Of a DNA stretch of 64,000 nt, positions 36,021-49,015 are shown in pieces. A program made the translations under genes and the position numbers. A model generated the notes under the pieces. It worked only from the letters and a program-made list of their open reading frames with translations, made no database searches and had not been told where the DNA came from. The stretch comes from Nomia melanderi (taxonomy: Eukaryota; Arthropoda; Insecta; Hymenoptera; Halictidae), in assembly GCF_051020985.1 (NCBI RefSeq), contig NC_135000.1, positions 24,024,784 through 24,088,783 on the forward strand. Reading direction: 5' to 3'. Within the stretch, counting starts at the first letter, position 1. Each line of letters opens with the position of its first letter.

Positions 36021-39000
36021 TCGCCGCCACCGCCGACGCCGCTTCAGGCGAACCGTGGCCTGGCCTGGAATCTAATTGTTCGGATACACGCATTTCACCG
36101 AGCGCCACCGACACACACCCTCGGCTTCGCCCCGCTCCACCTCCTACGCCCGACAGACTGACCTGGCGTTCCGCTTTTCCCGTCACGGCACGCACGTACG
36201 CGACCTGGCGATTGCCGAATTTTAAACCCTTCGCGTAACGAATTGCCACTGATTTCAATGAATTATTAATTGATCATTAAGCGAACGAGACTTCGTTCCG
36301 CCGCGCGGGAGCTACGGAGACGTCGAGGCGTGTCGTTCGATCACTGGGGGACGGAAGTTACGAGGACAATTGTCTGGGGACAAGTGGACGATATACATCG
36401 GCCTTAATGTAACATTTATAGCGTTCTGATTGATTGCCAACGGGGAAATTTATTGTTCGGTGGTGAGAAATTGTGCATTTTCCAACGAGGAATTATATTA
36501 CTTTCTAAGAACGTGCCGTAAAAGTCTACGCTACTGGCTGAGGTTTCGAATCGTTAACGGAAAGCAAGTATTTTTAGAGGCAGCCACCGACGTTCTTATC
36601 TTTTCCTATCTTTCACGAATGATTTCATTATTCGCAATTATTCGTCGACCCAGGCAACCGTATCTCCGTTTCCATCGGCTCGCGGAATGATTCTAGATTT
36701 TCAGTCGGTGGCGTACGTTATTTACCGTCACGATAATTTATCCTCGCCGAAAACGACAATAACCAAAGCCCCGTCGGCGGCGGGAATGATTAATGTGCAA
36801 AGTAGGTTCCCGTCCCGTTGCCACGGGCCTCGCAATCGTTCGACGCCCGTACGTTCTGACGAATAGCCTCCGATAAAAAAGAGAAAAGGAAAAGGGGGAA
36901 AAAAAAGGAGGACGACGATTAGATCCACTCGAACGATCGGACGATGCGGTATCGTAACTGGAACACGAGTCGCGTTTTACATAATGCTTTATTAATAGTC
37001 CGTTTCGTCGCGAGCACCGCGACGATTGCCGCACGAAAGGAGAACGATCCCTCCTCGTTTAAGGTTCAGCTAATTAGCTACTCACGCAAAACGGTGAATT
37101 ACGATAGCGGGCCGGCGGCCGGTGTAACGTTTCGATTGTGTACGACCGGGAAAGTTAATCTAGGCGTGTTCCCGGTGTGGAGTCGCCTTTAACGCGGTGC
37201 AGCCTATCACGAACGCACAGGTGGCCGACGCGTGTGTGCACGGCCGCGCGCACCGACACACTCGTGCAGGAACACACGCTCATTATTCTGTACACGGGGT
37301 TTCGATCAAGCGCCACGAGCCACCGGGATTGTTTTAATGAAACCATTTCCTCGTCCCGTGTTCCGTTACCTCGAGCCCTCGGCTCCCCTTCGTTCCGCCA
37401 TCTTCCAACGATTTTCCCCCGTCGTCGGTTTTTCCTTTCCTTCTCACTTTCTTCCGCCCTGACTTTCTTCCGCGACCCCTCCTCCCCTCCGAGCGCCGCG
37501 ACGATGCCAAAGGGAAGAAAAATGGCCGATTGATGGAGCAGATAATGGAGCTGCCAGGACGCAGAGACGGTCACGTCCGCGAGAAACGGTGGCTGCTGCG
37601 CGTCCGCGATTGAAACCTGCTCGATAAAAACTGGAGATACTTGATTACACTCTCAACTAGTGCCAAGGGGATGCGCGTCGTTACGCGGCCGCGCGAATCA
37701 ACGCCCGATCGCGCTCCCCGATTATTAGCTTCGCAATTGACGCGGAAGGTTTTAAGGCTGATCGCCGATTAATTGGCACCTTTAATGCGAACGTTCAATT
37801 GGCAGCCAACGCCTGGTACTCTCGAACGCCATGCGACGGTGTGAACATCGAACGCGCATCGCAACGGCGTCCGGGATTACGATAACTCGTACGAACGAAT
37901 ATACTTAATTATCAAAAATTGCGAACGTCCCAAATTATTCGATTCGTTTCCCCTTGTGCACGCGCATATTTCAAGCCGAATAAAAATGTCACGACCGGTT
38001 TGAATTTTAAGAAATTTATTGGAACAATTAATATTAATGGATTATGAGACGAAATCTCGGTCGCGACAGTTGGAGACCTAATAATTTGCGTGGCTCCAAA
38101 AATGGCGCATCGGTCAGTTTATTTGCTCCGTTTCTGGAGCATTTTTGCGACGATGTCCCAGTTCCCGCTCGCTGGTTTTCTAAAACACCCAATATATATG
38201 CACACACGGGACGTTCGTCGTCGAGGTTGTCCAAGCAATTTAGATGACCGAACGTGCACGAAAGCGATGCACGTTATTTTCCGCGGGGAAAACCGGCTTG
38301 CCACGAGATATCCGGCTCTGTTTCTTTTCTTTTTTTTTTCATTCGGGGCTATCACTTAATTTTCACGGAGGAATAATGAAAATGATGGACACTCGGTGGC
38401 CGTGGCGCGCGGTTGTTCCGCTTCAAAAACAACGTATATATTAAAAAGATATATCGCCGCGTGTACCATGAAAAGAGTCGCCCAGTAATCTTGACCGTTT
38501 TATACCATGCAAAACCCGCGCGCACGCCGCTCGAGGCGGTATTCCGTGAAAAATATTCCGCGGCTTCAAACAGCGCTGCAGCACCGCGAGAGCCCGGCAT
38601 ACACCGCGGCGCGTCGTTATTTCATAACGCGGAACGCCACCGTCCCAGTAAAAGGGAACGACACTTTCATATCTTTCCGCGCATTAATATCGCGTTACGA
38701 CAAGGAGAACCGAAATCTAGGACACGACGGCGGCCAGCCGCGAAGAGTAATGCGCGCAGACACGAAATATTAATGCGTCCGCGATTGCACCAGACAGGCC
38801 ACTGACCGTCCCCGAACTTCTTTCTCCGCCTCGCCGATCCGTTTCGGAACCGATCGTCCGAACGGGAATTTATCAATGCCCGCGAATAAACTTATCATAC
38901 TTTCCGCAAATTGCACCATTTTCTTCCCCGCCGTTTCTCACGGGAACTATCCTCCGCCGGTCTTTGATTGCCCGCCGCCAGACACGGAGCATCAGCACTA

Positions 39001-39647
39001 TTTTCAAATGGGAAGTTAAAAATGTATATTTTCAGACACACCGTGAAATTCTGTGGAATTGTTCCCTGTGTACGTTCGATAAGGAGCCGACTATCGGAAC
39101 CGGTGACAGATAAATCGCTCTTCGAACTATCTCCGACGGGAGTTGTGAAAGGTGACGAACTCCAGACGGCGTCGCTTTTATCTCCGGAGTCCCCAAGGCT
39201 CTATAAATAGGATACTTCGATCGAAACGAATTAATCAACTCGAACAAATAGAATGTTGTTACTCTATATCCCTTTAGAATTTCCTGTATTCTATATCAAT
39301 TTTCTCGCTGCGACGTAGTTTAAAAGTGTAACAGAAGAGAAGCATCTCGCAACAGTCTCCAATCATTTCCACGGCTGCGACAGCGACTGCAATTTCAGAA
39401 ACAAGAGCACCTAGTCGCGATTACCACCGAGCCAGACCGCGACCTCCTTCACCGTGTTTCCTCGGATGCGGCGCGGCGCAACGGTTTCGCCTGCCAAAAC
39501 GGTTAGAAACCGGAGAGGAGCGAGAGGTTCTGGTCGGTCTTATTTGCACGGCATGTATATTTAATTTGCCTTGCATATACATGTCCCGCCGCGGCGTCCC
39601 AGCCGTCCACGTTTTTTCCACGTCGGTCGTGCGCGCGGAACACCACA
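36021..39647. other. non-coding DNA with one TATA-like site
   Basis: No gene is recognised. The plus frame at 36430-36690 is balanced in composition but lacks an ATG at its start. 37375-37490 is pyrimidine-rich and 37800-38050 AT-rich. A TATAAATA at 39202-39209 precedes a short hydrophobic 21-codon frame (39253-39318), treated under findings. Confidence 0.45.
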
Positions 39648-39665
39648 GCGTCGCGTCGCGTCGCG
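39648..39665. repeat. (GCGTC)3 pentamer repeat
   Basis: Three exact GCGTC units and a partial fourth lie in CpG-dense DNA. Confidence 0.85.
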
Positions 39666-42433
39666 GCGAAACTTTTAGGGATTACGCGCGCATTCGTCGG
39701 AATATATTTGCATGCTCTACTTTTTCCGCGTTTTTATTTACCCCGCGGCCGGGAATTTGCGGTTCGCGTCGCGAATTCGCGAAACCGGGTCGCGCCGTCG
39801 CGCGGGGAACGGTTTCCGCGCGGTTTAGCGTCGCCTCTCGTTCCTCCGTCGCGGCTGGAGGCGCGCCGGCGACCGCGATAACCCCCCGCCGCGCGGTGTC
39901 GCGTTCGCTTCTCATTAATTGGCGGAACAGACGCGTGCCACGTGAAACGGAACACGACCCTGTGCAATCGGAGAAAGTTTACGCCAGTCGCACCGGCCGA
40001 TTCAGTTCACGAACACCGATCGCGAAGCGCGAACTTCGACTGGTGTGCGCTCGCGGTGCAGGTTCTTATCGACCGGGCGGATTTACATTCGCAACAAGAA
40101 AACGGGATGGGCGCGCGGGTGGAGGAGGCGGTAGGGCGAAGCGGGTGGCGGCAGTGATACCGACGTATTTATAAACGAGCGGAGCGCCACCGCTGAATTA
40201 ACTAGCCGATCGATACTTCATCAATGTTAATGTATTAATTGCGCGTTTAATTGCCCTGTACTTTGATCGCAGTCTACGGCCATGCGGAGTGCAAATCGAG
40301 CAGAAATCGCTCGCCCCAGATCGCCAAGGATCCTGTCCCCGCACACGGTATTCGTGTCGGGACTTTTTTGGTCGCTGTTGCAACGACACCGTTACGCTCG
40401 GTTGGTTTCATTGAGGCACCGTGAGACTTGCCCCGGGGTAACTCGGGTTTGATACCGCGCGAGATTAAGCGATTAATGTGCTCTACGGTTTGTTTATCGA
40501 CGAAAGTGTTATAAGCTATCTGGCGTCGTTATTTTCGAGTAATTGGAGTAATTGTGACAGCGTGGACGTCTGTTAGTGGCAAGCTCAAACCATGCGACTA
40601 TTGCAGCTCGACTATAAGGCCAAATGCACTCGGGCTCGCGACGGAATGCCGCAGCGACGATTGTTATCGAGACACAAAGTTCTTTCATTCTACTTTTTGC
40701 GCGACGAAACATCCTTCTGTCTCTGTTTCCTGAAACAACAACTGCGACAGTTTATAAATTGCTCGTGCGCATTTGACGTTAGAGCACCAAAGAGAAGTAC
40801 TCTTCGCCTCTTTAATCGACAACTCTCTCAGTATCCGCCGCATTTTTATAAACGTGCCCTAAGCCAATCGGCGCACTCGACGAAAAGTAGATGTAAACGG
40901 AAAGTTCGCGAAAACGATGTTTCAGTTGAGTTTAGCGCGTATGGATCAACTCGATTCACACGAAGTCTGCAGTATTGATTCAACGACAAACACCAGGTCG
41001 AGACATTATACTTATGGGTACCCGTAATACTTCCGCGTTCCTCCTCCGAGCGCCGCGAGGCGACGTCCAGCGGATCGACGAGCCGCGGCCGGCGTGTATT
41101 TAGTTAATGAAAACATTGTCGTACCCACACCCGGGGTTAACGGGGCGGCTTGTCGCACACGATCTCCGAACGGGTCGCGCACCGACGCGGCGTCGATCCG
41201 CTGGAACACGCGGCGGGCCGGATCGGTCTGCGACGACGCGTCCTCCGCCGCGCTATCAGCGTCGATCGCCGGTGGCTCTCGACGTTGCGGCCGCACACGA
41301 AAACACGCCGGTGGCCGTCGACACGCGAGCTGAATTTCGAACACGGGGCGGATGTACGCGAGCGACGTCCGCGCACGTTGCGCCGGAACGTTGTTCGCCG
41401 CGCTCGGCGGGGGGTGGAGAAGGGGGTTGGCGCTGGCGAGCCGTTGCGGCGTAGGCCGTGTTAACGCGCCGACTGATTCCCGGCGAAAATAGAGTGGCGG
41501 AGTATCGCGGCGTAATGTGGTCCGGCCGCCAGTAAATCATCCGTACGATAGAGCGAAAAGATTAAAGCCGGTAACGAGGACGCTGGGGATCACCCGGACG
41601 CGTATAATCCCGAATCCGACGAGACGCGAGCCGTTAATAAATAAATGGACGCTGACGGGGCGCGTTCGCGGGATAGGGGGCACGCGAAAGGGGTGGGAGA
41701 TCCGCGGCGATTCGTTTCGCGCGATCGTTCGCACCTGTCCTATGGAACTCTCTCGCATTTCTAACCCCGGTGTCACCGCACGCTGGCCGCGCCGATGTTA
41801 CGCTCCCGGCTAAATTTTGAATCGAGTCCCTCCCCGGTTCGATTGACAGAATTCGAGAGTCGCCGGAGAGAATTCGCGCTGGCAATGAATAATAGTTCAA
41901 GGGTGATTGGAAACCGTGGTGCACTGTCTTTCGTAACGTTTTATCGTCAACCTTGGAAAGACGGGACGTTCGGGATAAGAAAAATGAGTTTAGCGAATAA
42001 TTAAATGTTCCCGGCGATTGCTTCGTGAATATCTTTGATTGGAAGATACGGCGATCTTGGGAATGCGCATGGTAATTGTCTAGAGTTGGTTATCTTCTCT
42101 GATGGAGCTCGTTGAAGGGGGATACGAGTTTCAGATATGCGGAAGTGAAAGATAAGTTTGAAATCGTTGAGCTTCAAGCTTGCAGTTTGTTAATCAATGA
42201 GGATTGTCCGGATGGATCGTTTATGGCGGTTTTCTATCTCTTACCGCGCGCCGCGATTCATGGGCGATTGTACGCTCGACTGTGAATCGTGTACGGCACG
42301 CAGGTTGATTTTCACGGATTCTAGAATAATACTTACGGAGAGAAACTTAGCTGATACATACATTAGGCACACCCAGCTCGCGTCCTCCAATAAACTCCGG
42401 AACACCCACCTCCGAGGCATGTAAAACGACCAA
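39666..42433. other. non-coding DNA, mostly CpG-dense
   Basis: 39666-40180 and 41030-41820 are among the most CpG-dense parts of the window, and several Arg-rich frames overlap there on both strands. 40190-40990 and 41890-42430 are more AT-rich. Nothing recognisable is encoded. Confidence 0.5.
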
Positions 42434-42581
42434 GCGAAAGAAACAAAAGTTATCGCTAAGAACACAGCGGAACGTCACCAAGAACACATTCAGTTGTCAG
42501 AGAGCGTAGTCGGATACCACCAGGAACGCACTTAGTTATCATCAAGCACACATTGAAGCCGCGCACAGAGGACTCGCGCAT
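42434..42581. repeat. degenerate 21-bp tandem repeat
   Basis: Units of 21 bp start at 42434, 42455, 42476, 42497, 42518, 42539 and 42560. The best-kept core is AAGAACACA, seen as AAGAACACA in two units and as AGGAACGCA and AAGCACACA in others. Units at 42476 and 42518 resemble each other most (CACCAAGAACAC and CACCAGGAACGC). The period holds without indels over about six units. 21 bp is close to two helical turns. Confidence 0.7.
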
Positions 42582-45500
42582 TCGCGCTTCTATTGTAATG
42601 CATCCGCACAATTCTGAAGTCAAACATCGTTACACTGGCCCTTATACAAGTAATTTATCGTAAGTGCACCTGGCGAGACAAGCTTCGCCCGGAGTGCATT
42701 AACAACTTTTACCGAACTCCGTTCGCGGAGGCCTATTTCGCCTAGGTGGCTATCTTCGCCAATAACCCGTATCTCCGTGTATCGTTCCCGACTAACCTTT
42801 TTTATCGAACAAAGATATTTATTCCGAGACTCTCCTATATATACACTTTCCATTTGAATCGTACCTATACGTCGCTATTTCCCAACTTTCCCAACCTCGT
42901 AGTATTTTTCATCGACACGCGAATATATCTTTCCTTGCTTCATCAGCCGACCCGACGAATAAAGTACAGCCCGACATAAATTTCAGACCATCCTTTCCGA
43001 TCTATCTCGCCGATCGCGGAAGTGCGTACATCAGTGTCCAACTCGTTTCTTAATTCCATAATTTCCCACCGGTGATCTGCGTCAGTTTCTCCGGGAGGGG
43101 AAAAAGCGAACGAAACGAGCGTATCGGTGTGTTCGCGGAGCGCGAGATCGACAAGGCGGGATTAGCGGCACGCTCGCCGGCCAATCGGCCATGTCGCGAT
43201 ATATTTCCCGGCGCGAATTATTGCTGGAGCCGCTTTAAAGCCGGAACAAGCCGTATCGTAGCAGGTAACATCGTTGACCCGCGATTAGTAACGGCGAGCA
43301 AGAACGTACGGCCGATTCTAATCAGTCGTCACGCCTGTGCGTACGTAACGACGTCGTTATCGGCGTCTCCGCGCAGTTTCGCGCGGTATCGCGACCGTTC
43401 ACTCTCTCCGCGCGAGCCGAACACCCGCTAGCGTGTCGCCCGGTTCGCTCGTACCCTCCAGGTTACCCGTTTGACATCCATTACGGTCATTCGTCGATGG
43501 AAAGATACCTTCGTCATCTGTGACCTAACACCTACCGGTCACCGGCGAACGCGTCCACTCTCCCCGGACAGTCGGTTAACGGCTTCTCAACTCTTTACGT
43601 CCTCAATAATGTCGCTCATTCGTTGCAACATCTATCCTAGATACCCGAGGATTGTATAACACTTGCGCTAAACATAAATCATTACCAGCGACACTTGAAT
43701 TGGAAACGAATTGGATGTAAAATAGGCTGAACTCGTTTGTCGTTTAATGCCCAGGGACCTTTCGAACTTTCATTTATCGCTTCCCGCGATATGTTTTCGT
43801 ATTTCCGTTAAGCCGGTCGCGTATCCGCGACGGAGCACGCGACTCCGGCTCGACATTACTTTCGACATAAATCAAGGGACGCGGAGACTGTAATCTTTCG
43901 CGAAACCAAACGAAACAGCCGCTCGAATGGCCCGTCTGAAATTGGTCCCGATCATCCCCTAAATTGTCCACGGTTGATATTTACGACCCAATAAACCAAC
44001 CGCCGAGCGCGCTCAGAATCTGCCCACGAGTCGCTTAATTCCTTTCAACATTTGTTTCTCTTATCGATCGTTCCCCGCTTCTGGCCCCCGAAACTTCCGC
44101 GGGAAATTACTGGTCGACGCAGCTGTCGAGTTTTCGAAAATTTTAGGGAGATGATTGCCGGTCGTCCGGGCGCCCGGAACGAGGCTCGCCGGCTCATCCG
44201 GGGCGAGAGGGCACGGTAACACGGTCGGCTAACCAGTGCCGGCACGTGACCCGGCGACATAAAATTCCTCGGCGGATTCGACGTAAATTTCCGGGGTGTT
44301 TCGCGTGTTTTCACGGGCACGACGCTCGCCGCAAAACACCTCGCCGATCGTCTTCTGGCACGTTGGCTCCGTAACTACGTGCCGGGAGGAGGACGCGCCG
44401 CCGCGCCGGGAACGGTAAGAGCACAGAGAGACATGAATATGTATGCGGCGGTGCGAGCCGGCCACTAAGATACGACGACTATCGCGTTTATTCATGCGAC
44501 TTTTAATATTTAACCCGAAGGTTATCTAACCCCGAGCAAACGATGCACTTTTTCTAATACGTCGCCTCGATGGAGCAACGCCGTCGCGAATTTCGCCGGA
44601 ACTCTTTGATTCGCGACGCAGAAGGAAAAAAGTAAAACTTCCCGCCAAACATCGATGGCGGTAACATCGAAAACGTCGGCGATAAGTCGGCCGCGATAGA
44701 AGCGCGTGCGACTGGGGCCGACATGAATTATTACGCGATTAGACCGTAGCAATGAGAAACCGGACTGGCCTTTGATAAGTGGATCGTTCGACGCTTCTAA
44801 ATGATGTAACCGTTTGATTCATTGGTTGAAATGTTCCTCGTTTTTTCGGTAGCCTATCGGAGAAGTTTCAGCCAGAAATAGCAAACGGATACTATTGAGA
44901 TTAAATGTGCGCTTATTCGTTGTTCAATGAAGTTTCTACAGACGTTCAGAAACTCGAATGTGTACGACGTTAATTTTATGTACTGCTGCATGTGAGTGCT
45001 GTTTTAAATTCACGTGATTTTCCTATTTCATTGCGCGGATTGACGATGGTAATAGATGGGTAATTCCAGTCTTGATTAAAGTAAAAGATTAAACCGTGAA
45101 ATTCTACTTTTCGACCGTCGTTCCGAAGTTCCTTCGTTTCAGACACTCGGAAGAAGCAATTCGTAACTCCGTTCAACACCACGAGAACAAAGCTTTCGCG
45201 CGTTTCGCTATCGCGGGGCGTACATCACCTCTGGGGAAGCTGAATTATCCACGAAAGTAGTCCTGAGCGTACATGGGCGATGGCGTTGACTTCTGCCTCG
45301 AGTGTGCAAGTTCGAATATGACCTGGGGGAAAAAGCAATTTACGCGACCCGAAAAGTCGGGGAACGCTTGTTCGCTCGTAGACACGGGAACTGGGTGACC
45401 GACCGATACGATCGAAGTAAAACGCGGAGCATTAATAATAACAGGTTCCACGGGCGCGGAACACCGAAAAGGATCGAGCAACGGACCGGCGACGTCGAGC

Positions 45501-48500
45501 ACAAGTTTCGATTCCACGCGGAGATACCCGTTGCTCGGCTTGCTAACTGTCGCATGCGGGATTAGATCGACAAGATCGCCGTGACGATTAGTTAATTAGA
45601 CGAACAGCGTGGCGGATAGGTCGATCCCAACTCGGGGTCGCGCTTCGGAGTTCTTGTATCAATTATGTTCGTTGCTCGGACGATTTTTACGATCCCCCGA
45701 CGACGACGCGCTGATTACTTGCGCCATGAAGTTCAACTGTTTTTGCGATTGACAATTCTGCAATTGCACTTTCGTAATTGCACTTAGCAGAGTTACTTAA
45801 ACATCGACAGCTGAAAGAAAATGAAGTTCTATAGATTAAACATTAATCAGTTACCTCGTGATTTGTAATCGATCGTACAAAAAGCAGTTCATTCTTAATC
45901 ATATTGCAGCAGAAGTATAAATTTCGTATTCGCTGTCAATACACATTGAGTGCAAAATTTAAATATTCATAACCGTAGAATAGTATTTACCCACGATCAA
46001 TACGAATGAAAATTTATGTACATGAAATTTGATATTATCACGCGAAGAATTGATCTGTATATACCAGGGGGTTGAAAGGTCGTATCTCTTTATCAACCCA
46101 GATACCGCTCTATCAATTTTCCGCGTACATAAGTTTAAGAGATTAAAGAGATAGATTTTTCCACTGCGCACGTATCTCAATAAAAACTCGAGTACCGGTG
46201 TGACGGTCCCGATAAAGCTGTAAAGTTCCGTACGTGGTCATCGCAGGTATCTTATCTTTCACGGGAAAAGCTCGCCTGGTTTCAGTAAACATTGGGAATC
46301 GGCATAAACTCTAGAAAAAGTTGTTATCACGTCCGTCGGATCGTACAAAGAGGCGACCACGACCCGACTTCTTTGACGCGTCGACTCGCTCGAGTGGAAT
46401 CAGTTCCATGGAGGGATTTCGTTTAATCATTCGCGAGCTCCCTCCGATTTCCATGATTCCCTAATTTTTTTCCCCCGTCCACTGTGACCGGTCGCTTTGT
46501 GCGCGTCGTCTGTCCTTTTCACCGTGCGTTCGACGGTAACGGGCCGACGAGCGAGCGTCCGTGTGCGCGCACGCGGAGCTTTGTACGGCCTTCGTTCAAA
46601 CAAAACCGCCGGTTTTTTCATTCATCGAATGTCAAATAATCCCCGGTAATATTACCTGGAAGTGCGCGCGTTTATTTGTCGAATGTTGGTCATCTTCGTC
46701 GGAATCGGATATTCCTCCTCTGGCCGCGCTCAGTTGGGGCCATCTCCCGCCGCGCGCCGGTTTGATCATAAATTCCGGTGCAAATAAATATCAGACCAGG
46801 TAATATCGTGGCCCTGAAATATAATAAAATTTTCGGCGGATGGCCGCCGAAACGCTAGTTCCGTTGGCCGAGGATCGACTGACAGGCGAGAGGGATCGGG
46901 AGGAGGCGCGAGGGTGAGCTCAATCAATCGTATTAATTACTCGGTGCTCGCTCGTATCCTCCCCTTTTTTCCGCCAATCTAGATCAACGTAGCTCGCAAA
47001 CACGGGCCATGTAAACAAGCCTTGCGGGGGGGGAGTAACAGGAGCGTCGGGCAGGGCGGTGAGCTGCGGGTGAAGGAGAGGGACCGTAGGAAAAGAGGAG
47101 CACGCCCGAGAGAGAGAAAATAGAGGCGCGTTATCAGTTAACGAGCCGTTCCGGCGTTACTGTCCATGGATGCGAAGCTGCATTTTTAAAAGGGGGAGGG
47201 GGCGATATTTTATTTTTGTTGTTAACCCTGGGAAATTTCCTAAAGGATCCTCCGGCGGGATCCTCGTGCGACCCCTCGTAATAACTTGTACGGGGTCGTA
47301 ACGGCGAGAAAAACACGGCTCGTACGTGTTCTTTCGTGTATCACACTCCACCCCTTCCGCCCACTATCTCCCGCCCGGCCCCGATTCTCAGAGTGGCGAG
47401 GGCTCCGCGGGTAAGGTCGCGCGATTCAGCGGCGTAAAACATCTAGCACGTATCATTTCCCTTTCAATCTCTTAATGAGCGCGGAGATGGGCGCCGTTCG
47501 AGTTTCCGGTCCTCCCCAGCCCCTCCGCCGCGCTTAGGTGTTTCTCACTTAGCCGCGAAAGCATCCAATTAGAAAACGACGCGGCACTCGTCGAATAACT
47601 TGCGCGTTATTTTTAATTGAATGGCGAATTCAGCGAGGTATCGACGCGGGGCTAGCGAAATTAAAGGGGAGCCCGTAAATACCTAACCCTCTTTCCGCGG
47701 TGGGTAGCTAACGGTTGGATCGTTCTCGCCGATCGAGTGGCGGGCGTTCAAGGGACGACGAACGGCGGATCGGGAACGCGAGCCTGGTTTTTAACCCGTA
47801 TTCTCACGACGCGACGCGCGGGCACCTGTGACTGGCAAGAAGATAACACGTTGCCAGGAAGGGAACGAAATAATAATGGACGTCCAGCTCGGCGGAAAAG
47901 GGTCGACCGTTGCGGGGGTGTAATCTGAGGGAAAAAGGCTGCCGGCTTGGTTGCGCGATCCGTTGCGATCTCGCGTTTTCCCTACCGTTGTTATCGCTGG
48001 CAAGCTTTTCAGCGGGCTTTACGCTCGTTCCGTGACACTTTTCAAGGAACACGAAACCGTGTCCCGACCGACACAGCCAACCCCGCCTTCTCCCGCCGCG
48101 ACGCGCGCGGAACACGACCGCCGTGCCCCGAGTCCCGTTCCAAGAGTGGACTTTACACGCCGATATTAATTGCGGTGTGTCGAAGATCGTGCGGCGAGCG
48201 GATAAGCGAATCCCACGGTGGTTATTTCCCGTACGTCCAGCGGGAGAAAAACAGCCGGGTCGAGGCACGTAACGACGTAATCGAATCGCAGTTAAGGACG
48301 GTTTTCTTCAGCCCATCGTTTCCGGCGGAGTTTTATAAATTTCATTCCCGAGCCTCGGGCGAACTTTCGAAATTCATTTTCCCGGCGTGCCCGAGACCGA
48401 GCGCTTCGGTCGAGTTTCGCGGGCGTCGTATTCCCGGAGCAATGTTCACGGCGGAATTTTCTTTTCAGCGCTTTCACGGCTTCCACCTTTTTTCCGGCCG

Positions 48501-48650
48501 GCAATTGATACTTTCGAGAGCTTGTTCTCTGGAAATGCTCGCCGCGCGAAATCTTATCACCGGCGGAACGCCACGTACCGCGAAATTGTTTACATTTCGA
48601 AGGCACCGCCCGTTGTGCTGGATTTCGATGCGATGCCTGTGTCGTAATTG
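42582..48650. other. non-coding DNA, alternating composition
   Basis: No gene is recognised. 42600-43060 is a low-CpG, C/T/A-rich stretch. 43070-44800 and 46370-48650 are mostly CpG-dense. 45720-46190 is AT-rich and includes two AATTGCAC copies. A minus frame at about 45245-45600 is open for about 120 codons without an ATG at its start. A purine-rich stretch lies at 47030-47125. A long frame ending at 48879 lacks an ATG at its start and is mostly an Arg/Ser-rich shadow. Confidence 0.45.
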
Positions 48651-49015
48651 CACTCTGGATGAAGGTACTAATGACATAAGATTAATAAAATCCTCTGAGT
48701 GGCTTCGGGAGACACCTATGTCTACTGAGGCCCTGTACAGGGACAAGGTTCTTCGGAGAATTTTAGTAGTCACTGGGAATAGTAGCCACTTGGATCCTAT
48801 AGATGGACCCCAAGAACATCCTACATCCTTATGCAGTCCTTGGATCTTTCAAGAAACTCCAACAATCCCAGAGGATTGAAAAGTCCCTCGAAGGATCTCG
48901 GTAGTTCCAAAAAACCAGTGGCAGCCCTTCTTGGACAAGAAAATCCCATTGAACTTTTAGGCTTCTCCCTTGGATATTCGGAGGATCCTCCGAGGCCGGT
49001 GGCTAAATGGAAACT
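48651..49015. other. CpG-depleted island with degenerate internal repetition
   Basis: By rough count only about six CpG occur in about 300 bp, against several times that in the preceding 300 bp, while GC content stays intermediate. Related starts (CTTGGATCC, CTTGGATCT, GAAGGATCT, CTTGGACAA, TTGGATATT) recur near 48789, 48839, 48890, 48930 and 48970, that is every 40-50 bp. Two plus frames cross it (one ending at 48879, one at 48831-49040); neither is recognised. It may be a decayed minisatellite, a transposon remnant or an old methylated exon. Confidence 0.45.

Noticed and set aside
45245..45600. About 120 codons open on the minus strand with balanced composition
   Set aside because: No ATG at the start, weak acceptor context and no recognised motif. 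Frames of this length are expected several times by chance.
47947..48879. Longest open frame in the window (310 codons, plus strand)
   Set aside because: It begins at TTG, not ATG. Most of it is Arg/Ser/Phe-rich shadow sequence in CpG-dense DNA, and its last third is the CpG-depleted island. No domain is recognised and no splice evidence supports it.
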